From an uncultured Flavobacteriaceae bacterium (GTDB lineage: Bacteria > Bacteroidota > Bacteroidia > Flavobacteriales > Flavobacteriaceae), in contig CALKEO010000004.1 of NCBI GenBank assembly GCA_938088195.1, forward strand, positions 44,399 to 108,398: a DNA stretch of 64,000 nucleotides, written 5' to 3'. Below, in pieces: positions 52,885 to 59,409 of this stretch. Under the pieces are notes generated by a model that was not told the DNA's origin, searched no databases, and saw only the letters and a program-made list of their open reading frames with translations. The translations under genes were made by a program, and so were the position numbers. Position 1 is the stretch's first letter. Each line of letters opens with the position of its first letter.

Positions 52885-53727
52885 CTATTTTGTTAAAATT
52901 TGTTTAATTCTATTTGTGTTATTAAGGATTGAAGATAACGTTGAATAATTATTTTCTTCAATCATTTCCTTAATTTGATTTAGGTTAGATATATATTCAT
53001 TAATCGCTAAAACTAAATTGTTTTTGTTTTGCAAAAAAATTGGAGTCCAAGTTGCTGGAGAACTTTTTGCCAACCTTACAGTAGATTCAAATCCACTTCC
53101 AGCTAAATCAAAAATATTTTTTTCGTTTTTTTCCTTTTCAATTACTGTCTTTCCTAACATAAAAGAGCTAATGTGAGATAAATGAGAAACATATGCAACA
53201 TGAACATCATGAGATTTTGAGTCCATTTTTATAATATTCATATTGAGCATCTTAAATATTCGAAGGGCTTTTTTATAAATCTTAGGATTGGTTTTTTCAA
53301 TTTCACACACAATATTATTTTTATTTAAATAAAGGCCTTCAACAGCAGCATTTGGGCCTGAAAATTCAGTACCAGCCATTGGATGTGTTGCCAGAAAGTT
53401 TTTTCTATTTGGGTGATTTAATAATGCTTCACAAATTGGAAGTTTTGTCGAACCTACATCAAAAACTAATGTATCCTTATTTACAGAATTTAGAATTTTA
53501 GGTAACTCTTCTAAAGATTTATCGACAGGTATTGCTACAAGTACTACATCAACCTTTGATAATTGTTCCAAAGTTATTAATTCATCGATTAACCCTAATT
53601 CTAAGGCACGATTTTCATTTTTTTTAGATTTATCTAATCCGAAAATTTTAGATTTCGGATAAATTGATTTAAAATCTAAAGCAAAAGAACCTCCCATCAA
53701 ACCTAATCCTATAATTCCTAATTTCAT
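52885..53727 (-). CDS. tyrA: Prephenate dehydrogenase
   Basis: A 280-residue NAD(P)-dependent dehydrogenase converting prephenate to 4-hydroxyphenylpyruvate for tyrosine synthesis. Signatures: the Rossmann motif GIIGLGLMGGSFALDFK at the N-terminus, VLVAIPVDKSLEELP, and the catalytic stretch FLATHPMAGTEFSGP with its His. There is no C-terminal ACT domain, so direct tyrosine feedback through ACT is not expected. It overlaps the aminotransferase gene by 4 bp. Confidence 0.95.
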   Translation of the reverse strand: MKLGIIGLGLMGGSFALDFKSIYPKSKIFGLDKSKKNENRALELGLIDELITLEQLSKVDVVLVAIPVDKSLEELPKILNSVNKDTLVFDVGSTKLPICEALLNHPNRKNFLATHPMAGTEFSGPNAAVEGLYLNKNNIVCEIEKTNPKIYKKALRIFKMLNMNIIKMDSKSHDVHVAYVSHLSHISSFMLGKTVIEKEKNEKNIFDLAGSGFESTVRLAKSSPATWTPIFLQNKNNLVLAINEYISNLNQIKEMIEENNYSTLSSILNNTNRIKQILTK

Positions 53728-54875
53728 TTTTTACATCTTTTTATAGCATCCTTAATTTTTTCTTCGTCAACACATAAAGAAAACCTAATATAACCCTCTC
53801 CATTACTACCGAAAATTGTCCCAGGAGCAATAAAAATATTTTTTTTAGTTAATAAAGTATTAATAAAATTTTCTGAACTATTAATGTGATTAGGAAGCTT
53901 AGCCCAAACAAACAATCCTTTCGAATTTTTATCAAATTCACATTTTAAAATTGTAGCAAGTTGCCAAACTAACTCTCTTCTTCTTTTATAAACTTTATTT
54001 AATTCATCAAACCATTTTTTGTCAAGATTAAGGGCTTCAATAGCACCTTTTTGAATCCCATAAAACATTCCTGAATCCATATTACTTTTAACTTTTAAAA
54101 CTCTTAAAATATTTTCTTTAGACCCCAAAAGCATCCCTACTCTCCAACCCGAGAGATTGAATGATTTACTCAGAGAATTGAGCTCCATACAGTTTTCTTT
54201 TGCCTTGTTTATGGTTAATAAACTGATAAAATCATCATTTAAAATAAAACTGTAAGGATTATCATTTATTAAAAGAATATTATTTTTTACCGAAAATTTG
54301 ATTAATTCATTTAATTGTTTTTTAGTCGCAAATGATCCTGTCGGCATATTGGGATAATTAATCCACATAATTTTCACTTTTTTTAAGTCTTTTTTTTGTA
54401 ACTCTACTACGTCCGGAAACCAATTGTTTTCCTTCTTTAAGTCATAAAAAACTGGGGTTGCTTCTACAAGATTAGTCACTGTTAAATATGTGGGATACCC
54501 AGGGTTTGGAATTAAAACTTCATCCCCTTTATTTAAAAATGCCATGGATATGTGCATAATACCCTCCTTAGAACCCATTAATGGTAAAATCTCGTCAACT
54601 GGACTAGATTTAACTTTAAAAAATTTTAAATAGAATTTTGAAATTGCTTCTCTAAGTTCTGGAAGACCTTGATAACTTTGGTATCTGTGAGAATTTAAAT
54701 CTGACAAACTGTTTTTCAAAATATTTATTACAGTTTTTGATGGAAACAAATCAGGACTACCTATACCCATATTAATTATAGGTTTTCCTGATTTAATTAA
54801 TGAGGCTACCTCTCTCAATTTTTTTGAGAAATAATATTCTTTAACAGTATCTAGCCTATTTGAACCTTTAATCAT
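53724..54875 (-). CDS. Aminotransferase class I/II of the aromatic operon
   Basis: A 383-residue PLP enzyme. The cofactor-lysine motif is NSLSKSFNLSGWRVGMLLG; MGIGSPDLFPSKTV, WINYPNMPTGSFA and LINDNPYSF fit the same fold. Its place between pheA and tyrA suggests that it transaminates phenylpyruvate and 4-hydroxyphenylpyruvate to Phe and Tyr. That substrate call is from context only, since class I/II sequences do not settle it. It overlaps pheA by 8 bp and tyrA by 4 bp, so all three are coupled. Confidence 0.9.
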   Translation of the reverse strand: MIKGSNRLDTVKEYYFSKKLREVASLIKSGKPIINMGIGSPDLFPSKTVINILKNSLSDLNSHRYQSYQGLPELREAISKFYLKFFKVKSSPVDEILPLMGSKEGIMHISMAFLNKGDEVLIPNPGYPTYLTVTNLVEATPVFYDLKKENNWFPDVVELQKKDLKKVKIMWINYPNMPTGSFATKKQLNELIKFSVKNNILLINDNPYSFILNDDFISLLTINKAKENCMELNSLSKSFNLSGWRVGMLLGSKENILRVLKVKSNMDSGMFYGIQKGAIEALNLDKKWFDELNKVYKRRRELVWQLATILKCEFDKNSKGLFVWAKLPNHINSSENFINTLLTKKNIFIAPGTIFGSNGEGYIRFSLCVDEEKIKDAIKRCKK

Positions 54876-55689
54876 TTCTGTGGTTTTTATATATCCCTAA
54901 GACTTTTAAAGACGCTGATTTTTCTTTTATTAGGTCAAGAGCATTGTTGAAATTGTCATATTGATCAAAAGTAATGTCTATAAAAAAAGAATATTTCCAT
55001 GGAATTTCAATAATTGGTAAAGATTGAATTTTTGTCAAATTTAAATTGTATTCTTTTAAAATGTTTAAGACTAAAGCTAAACTGCCAGTTTTATGGCTCA
55101 ATGAAAATTTTAGAGAAGCCTTATTATTAATGTTATTTTCAAAATATAATTTAGAAACTATGACAAATCTTGTCTCATTATTTTTTATTGTTTGAATGTT
55201 TCTATTTAAAATTTCTAAATCATAAAGTTTAGCTGCATTAATACTTGCAATAGCGCCTAGGTTTTTGATTTTATCTCTTTGAATTCTATAAGCTACCTCA
55301 GCAGTATCTTTATCTTCAATAAGAGTTATTTTGGGGTAACTTTTAAAAAAGCTTTTACATTGTAGAAGAGCCATAGGATGAGATGAAACAGTACTTAAGT
55401 CTTTTATTTTAGTGCCTGGCAAAGCCATCAGTTGGTGGTTAATATTAATATAATACTCTCCAACTATTTTTAAATTTAAATCATCAATCAAAGCGTAATT
55501 TGGTATAATTGATCCTGCAATCGAGTTTTCAATTGCCATAACAGCAAAATCACAATGACTGTTTTTAATAGAGTTTGCAACTTCGTCGAATGATAAAAAC
55601 TCAATTATTTCTAACTTGTTTTTAAAATACTCATTAGCGACTTGGTAATGGTACGAACCCTTTATTCCTTGAATAGCTACCCTTTTCAT
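54868..55689 (-). CDS. pheA: Prephenate dehydratase with ACT domain
   Basis: A 273-residue monofunctional prephenate dehydratase making phenylpyruvate for phenylalanine synthesis. The dehydratase domain has GIKGSYHYQVANEYF at the N-terminus, VMAIENSIAGSIIP, SSHPMALLQCKSFF, and the catalytic NETRFVIVSK (the TRF motif) near residue 170. The C-terminal ACT domain (LVLNILKEYNLNLTKIQSLPI) begins near residue 195 and should bind Phe for allosteric inhibition. It is the first structural gene of the operon. Its ATG lies 8 bp after the U-tract of an attenuator terminator, so transcription into it should depend on translation of the aromatic leader peptide. Confidence 0.96.
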   Translation of the reverse strand: MKRVAIQGIKGSYHYQVANEYFKNKLEIIEFLSFDEVANSIKNSHCDFAVMAIENSIAGSIIPNYALIDDLNLKIVGEYYININHQLMALPGTKIKDLSTVSSHPMALLQCKSFFKSYPKITLIEDKDTAEVAYRIQRDKIKNLGAIASINAAKLYDLEILNRNIQTIKNNETRFVIVSKLYFENNINNKASLKFSLSHKTGSLALVLNILKEYNLNLTKIQSLPIIEIPWKYSFFIDITFDQYDNFNNALDLIKEKSASLKVLGIYKNHRND

Positions 55690-55697
55690 TTTTATTT

Positions 55698-55730
55698 AAA
55701 AAAAAAGTCCTGAGTTAATCAGGACTTTTT
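55698..55730 (-). terminator. Attenuator terminator of the pheA operon
   Basis: On the minus strand AAAAAGTCCTGA (55730-55719) and TCAGGACTTTTT (55713-55702) form a perfect 12-bp stem with the 5-base loop TTAAC. The stem's T-rich end continues as a run of nine T (55706-55698). It lies between the leader peptide and the pheA ATG at 55689. The 5' arm is also complementary over 9 bases to a segment inside the leader reading frame, so it can be diverted into an antiterminator. Confidence 0.9.
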
Positions 55731-55750
55731 AAAATATATTTTTTTAATTA

Positions 55751-55828
55751 TTACATATACAAAAGTCCTTTTTTAACTTCATAATAGAAGAAAAAATAAA
55801 AATTTTGGAAATAATAATTGCGTTTCAT
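55751..55828 (-). CDS. Aromatic-rich leader peptide controlling pheA
   Basis: A 25-codon open frame on the minus strand from ATG (55828) to TAA (55751). Its peptide begins MKRN and its residues 5-16 read YYFQNFYFFFYY; in total 5 Phe and 6 Tyr among 25 residues. A functional promoter-like sequence lies 18 bp upstream and a terminator hairpin 20 bp downstream. The codons for Lys-Gly-Leu-Leu near its end contain AGGACTTTT (55769-55761), complementary to the 5' arm of the terminator. Stalling at Phe/Tyr codons would leave that segment free to form an antiterminator; an unstalled ribosome at the stop codon would cover it. It is too short for standard gene finders. Confidence 0.88.
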   Translation of the reverse strand: MKRNYYFQNFYFFFYYEVKKGLLYM

Positions 55829-55845
55829 AATTAAATTGTCAGATG

Positions 55846-55875
55846 TAAAAGTAATATTAGTTATTGAAAAAACAA
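55846..55875 (-). promoter_or_regulatory. Promoter of the pheA leader, TTG-N19-TACTTTTA
   Basis: On the minus strand TTG at 55875-55873 and TACTTTTA at 55853-55846 are 19 bases apart. The -7 box has one mismatch to TAnnTTTG (final A for G). The predicted start of transcription would fall about 10 bases before the leader ATG at 55828, a short leader that fits attenuation. Confidence 0.6.
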
Positions 55876-55885
55876 ATTTTCTTAA

Positions 55886-56869
55886 TTAATTACTTAAAAT
55901 TGAAGTATGTTTTCTTGTGAATATTTCTGATAGTAATTCTCTTAACTGATCAAATTCAATTAAAAAAGCATCATGTCCATGATCAGATTTTATAGTTTTA
56001 AAAAACATATTATCTTTAATTACACAGGCTTTATAAAAAGTTTCTCTGTTCTGAAAATCAGTAAAAAATAAATCTGAGTCAACTGAAACTATATATATAT
56101 TCCCTTTAACCTTTGAAATAATATTTTCAAATTTCAATTTTCCTCCTCTAGTTATATCTATTTTTGACAACAAATGGTTCATTAATTTATAAGATTTTAG
56201 CTGAAATCTTTCCTGAAGTTTTTTACCATGGTGAAGTAACCAGCTTTCAACGTTGAAAATATGAGAATCTTTAGATCTGTCGAATTTTTTTTGAAATGAT
56301 AAAGGCGACCTGTAACACAACATAGCATGCATTCTTGCATCGTGAACAGGTTGGGAGGAATTGTTTAAAATCTGTTTTTGAAGTCTGGTGTTAGCTAAAA
56401 GCCAATCACTAGATTTCCAATCAGATGCGATAGGAATATAATTTTCAGAAAGTTCTGGAGATAATGCTGCAATTTCCCAAACTAACCCACCTCCAATAGA
56501 ACCTCCAATTATAGCAAATAATTTTTTTATTTTTAATTTTTCAAGACCAATTAAAAAAATATTTGCAATATCCCTCAAAATCAAGTCTTTATAATTTTTA
56601 ATAAAAAATCCATCATAACCATTCCCTGGAAAATTAAATGCCAGTACAGTAAAATCATTAGTGTCAATTAATTTATTTTGACCAATTAATGAGTTCCACC
56701 AGCCGTTTTTCCCTGTAACAGATGAGTTTCCTGTTAAAGCATGATTAACAAGAACAATTGGAGCTTGTCCCAAAGGTTGTCCAAATAATTCATAAGTAAG
56801 CTCAATATCAAAGTTTTTTTCATTTTCAGAAATGTAATCTTTAATATTGAGCTTAAATAAGTTATCCAT
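55886..56869 (-). CDS. metX: Homoserine O-acetyltransferase MetX (alpha/beta hydrolase fold)
   Basis: A 327-residue member of the MetX family, which acetylates homoserine using acetyl-CoA. The oxyanion region is VLVNHALTGNSSV, the nucleophile elbow is IGGSIGGGLVWEIAAL with Ser at about residue 129, the acid is in SVDSDLFF and the His is in SDHGHDAFLIEF. The internal ARMHAMLCYRSPLSF fits MetX (RxxAMxxYR). It is 6 bp after metY and together they supply O-acetylhomoserine and its sulfhydrylation. Control is expected from the SAM-II riboswitch ahead of metY. Confidence 0.93.
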   Translation of the reverse strand: MDNLFKLNIKDYISENEKNFDIELTYELFGQPLGQAPIVLVNHALTGNSSVTGKNGWWNSLIGQNKLIDTNDFTVLAFNFPGNGYDGFFIKNYKDLILRDIANIFLIGLEKLKIKKLFAIIGGSIGGGLVWEIAALSPELSENYIPIASDWKSSDWLLANTRLQKQILNNSSQPVHDARMHAMLCYRSPLSFQKKFDRSKDSHIFNVESWLLHHGKKLQERFQLKSYKLMNHLLSKIDITRGGKLKFENIISKVKGNIYIVSVDSDLFFTDFQNRETFYKACVIKDNMFFKTIKSDHGHDAFLIEFDQLRELLSEIFTRKHTSILSN

Positions 56870-56875
56870 ATATAA

Positions 56876-58168
56876 TTATGCTAATACTTTGGAATCAATT
56901 TTAGAAAAAGCTATTTCTAAATCGTTTTTAAGGTCACTTATATCTTCAATTCCAACTGAAAGTCTTATTAGTTCACTTGTAACTCCAGTTGTCGCTTGAT
57001 CTTCAACACTTAATTGTTGATGGGTTGTACTAGCGGGATGAATTATTAAAGATTTAGTATCTCCAATATTAGCTAACAAAGAAAAAACAGTTGTTTTATC
57101 TGCTATTGTTTTTGCAGACTCGTAACCTCCTTTAACTCCGAAAGTGACAATACCACTTTGACCTTTTGGGAGATATTTATTAGCATGTGATTTATATTTA
57201 CTTGAATTTAGTCCTGGATAATTTACCCATTCTACTTCACTTCTTTTTTCTAACCATTGAGCTAATTCAAGAGCATTTTCGCTGTGTTTCTTCATTCTTA
57301 TATCTAGAGTTTCAAGACCTTGAAGAATTTGAAATGCATTAAATGGACTTAGCGCACCTCCTAAATCTCTTAGTCCTTCAATTCTAACTTTAGCAATAAA
57401 AGCTGCAGCACCTAAAGCATCGTGATACACTAATCCATGATAACCAGGTGAAGGCTCGGTAAACTCAGGAAATTTTCCACTAGACCAATCAAATGTTCCA
57501 GCATCAATTATAGCACCTCCCAAAGCTGTTCCATTTCCATTAATGTATTTAGTTAAAGAATGGATAACGATATTTGCTCCGTGTTCTATAGGGTTTAATA
57601 ATGCTGGAGATGCAACAGTATTATCGACTACGAAAGGAATCTTTGATTTTTTTGCATGTTTAGATATTTCTTTTAAATCCAATACATCTAATTTTGGATT
57701 TCCTAAAGATTCAGCAAAAAATACCCTGGTATTTTCTTTTACCGCATCTGCGAAATTTTGAGGGTTTGATGCATCTACAAATGTTGTAGTAATTCCTAAT
57801 CTAGGAAGCGTAACATTTAAAAGATTAAAAGTTCCTCCATATAGACTGCTTGAAGCAACTATATGATCTCCTGCTCTAAGCATTACTAATAAAGCTGTAG
57901 ATATAGCTGCTGTTCCCGATGCTGTAACTACAGAGGCTATTCCTCCCTCAAGTGCAGCAAGTCTCTGCTCTAATACATCATTGGTTGGATTGTTCAACCT
58001 TGTGTAAATATACCCTGGCTCTGCAAGTGAAAATAAATTTGCAGCATGTTCAGAATCATTAAAAACATAAGATGTTGATTGGTAAATAGGTACAGCTCTT
58101 GTACCTTGGCTTAAATTGGTGTCATGCCCTGCATGCAATGCTTTAGTTGATAATTTTTGGTCACTCAT
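56876..58168 (-). CDS. metY: O-acetylhomoserine aminocarboxypropyltransferase (sulfhydrylase)
   Basis: A 430-residue Cys/Met metabolism PLP enzyme that makes homocysteine from O-acetylhomoserine and sulfide. Signatures: TKALHAGHDTNLSQGTRAVPIYQSTSY at the N-terminus, TRLNNPTNDVLEQRLAALEGG, and the PLP-lysine motif VIHSLTKYINGNGTALGG near residue 208. LIHPASTTHQQLS is the usual C-terminal substrate-binding stretch. The longer length (about 430) separates it from the 380-residue cystathionine synthases. It is the first gene after the SAM-II aptamer, and metX follows. Confidence 0.96.
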   Translation of the reverse strand: MSDQKLSTKALHAGHDTNLSQGTRAVPIYQSTSYVFNDSEHAANLFSLAEPGYIYTRLNNPTNDVLEQRLAALEGGIASVVTASGTAAISTALLVMLRAGDHIVASSSLYGGTFNLLNVTLPRLGITTTFVDASNPQNFADAVKENTRVFFAESLGNPKLDVLDLKEISKHAKKSKIPFVVDNTVASPALLNPIEHGANIVIHSLTKYINGNGTALGGAIIDAGTFDWSSGKFPEFTEPSPGYHGLVYHDALGAAAFIAKVRIEGLRDLGGALSPFNAFQILQGLETLDIRMKKHSENALELAQWLEKRSEVEWVNYPGLNSSKYKSHANKYLPKGQSGIVTFGVKGGYESAKTIADKTTVFSLLANIGDTKSLIIHPASTTHQQLSVEDQATTGVTSELIRLSVGIEDISDLKNDLEIAFSKIDSKVLA

Positions 58169-58243
58169 TTTTTATAATTTTTAATTATTAATTAAAAAAA
58201 TTAATTTCTGAGAAGATTTGACTAAAAGTTTTGGAAAGCATCT

Positions 58244-58293
58244 GCTTTAGCACTTTTTTATTGAGGTTGCAATCAGTCAAATCGATCCTCTTC
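58244..58293 (-). ncRNA. SAM-II riboswitch aptamer upstream of metY-metX
   Basis: The minus-strand sequence contains the conserved blocks of the SAM-II (metA) motif in the right order: GAGG of P1, then GATTTGACTGATTGCAA, then CCTC closing P1, then an A-rich stretch and GTGCTAAAGC. The published SAM-II core, as I remember it, has UGAUUUAACCGUAUUGCAA and GUAGCUAAA at the same places. The aptamer ends about 75 bp before the metY ATG. Repression of O-acetylhomoserine synthesis and use when SAM is plentiful is the expected effect. Confidence 0.85.
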
Positions 58294-58343
58294 GTTAACA
58301 ATTAAATGCTAATCTAAAGTTTTTTTTAATAAAAAAAAAAAAA

Positions 58344-59354
58344 TTAACGAAAATTAATTGAAATCCCAGCAGATAAGGTTTTATAATCTTGGAATGTAAA
58401 ATCAATAAAAGCACTAAAAATCAAAAATTTGAATTTAGCTCCTAAAGTAGTTTGAAAATCAGATGCTTTAAAATTCATATCAATAGGATCTTTTAACCTT
58501 CTAGTTATTGGAACATTAGACTGTGTTTGATATTCCAAATCATAATCTCCCAACATTTTAAAAGATGAGTTACCTCCACTTAAGCCAATGGCTCCATAAA
58601 AATTTACTATAAAAACATCATATGAAGCTAAAATCAATAAATTATAATTATTAATACTAAACTGAGATACTTGACCAGATCCACCAATAGAACTAAAAGA
58701 TTGAATATCATAATCTATTTTCATTTTGGAATAAGATGCAAAAGCGGAAATATTAATTGGTATTTTATCAACTGGACCGAAATACTGAAGCAAATCATGT
58801 TTTACTCCAATCCCTTTTAGAGTCATGTCTATTCCCTTTCTATGATATTCGGGACTGTATCTTAAAACCAGTTCTGTCTTAAATGGGATTCCAATTCCAA
58901 GCTGTAGCATTGGAGCAGGAACTCCGCCAAAAGGAAGCCTACTCTTAATTCCCTTAGGGGCCTTTATTACTGTTTTCATTTCTGGACTTAGACCGTCTTT
59001 TGGAATGGTGACAAATAAATTTTCTTGTCTACTATCTCCAATAATTGTTGGTAAATTAATAGCGTCAGTAGTTGTATAATCTAAATCATTTATTGAAAAG
59101 ACCTGATCTGAGCTTGGAACAAATGATGTGCTTAATCTTAGACTTAAATCTATTCCTAATTTTTTATGAGGTTTTGCAGTATTATACCAACCAGAGTTAG
59201 AGCTGTAAATAACTCCTTTCATCAAGGGATTCATATAACGCTGATACAATTTTTTTGAATCGCTCTCAACAGCAAGTAAAATAGATTCAAAACCAGATTG
59301 TGACCAGCTTAAATAAGGTAAAATTAACAGGTATATAAGGGTTTTTAGCTTCAA
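58344..59354 (-). CDS. DUF6588-type outer membrane protein
   Basis: A 336-residue exported protein with a short signal peptide (MKLKTLIYLLILPYLSWSQ). The rest is beta-rich, with many alternating strands and a terminal aromatic strand (LSAGISINFR) typical of outer-membrane barrels. KSRLPFGGVPAPMLQLGIGIPFKTELVLRYSP is the most characteristic internal stretch. I recognise it as the family annotated DUF6588 in Bacteroidota; no function is known. It lies 55 bp downstream of the receptor gene on the same strand and may belong to its transcript. Confidence 0.75.
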   Translation of the reverse strand: MKLKTLIYLLILPYLSWSQSGFESILLAVESDSKKLYQRYMNPLMKGVIYSSNSGWYNTAKPHKKLGIDLSLRLSTSFVPSSDQVFSINDLDYTTTDAINLPTIIGDSRQENLFVTIPKDGLSPEMKTVIKAPKGIKSRLPFGGVPAPMLQLGIGIPFKTELVLRYSPEYHRKGIDMTLKGIGVKHDLLQYFGPVDKIPINISAFASYSKMKIDYDIQSFSSIGGSGQVSQFSINNYNLLILASYDVFIVNFYGAIGLSGGNSSFKMLGDYDLEYQTQSNVPITRRLKDPIDMNFKASDFQTTLGAKFKFLIFSAFIDFTFQDYKTLSAGISINFR

Positions 59355-59409
59355 CTAAAATATTTTAATTAAAGTTAACACTTTAAGGAAACAAAAAAAT
59401 TAAAAGATT

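Noticed and set aside
58310-58343. A/T homopolymer runs before the SAM-II aptamer as an intrinsic terminator for the DUF6588 gene
   Set aside because: No stable GC-containing hairpin precedes the T-run in that direction.
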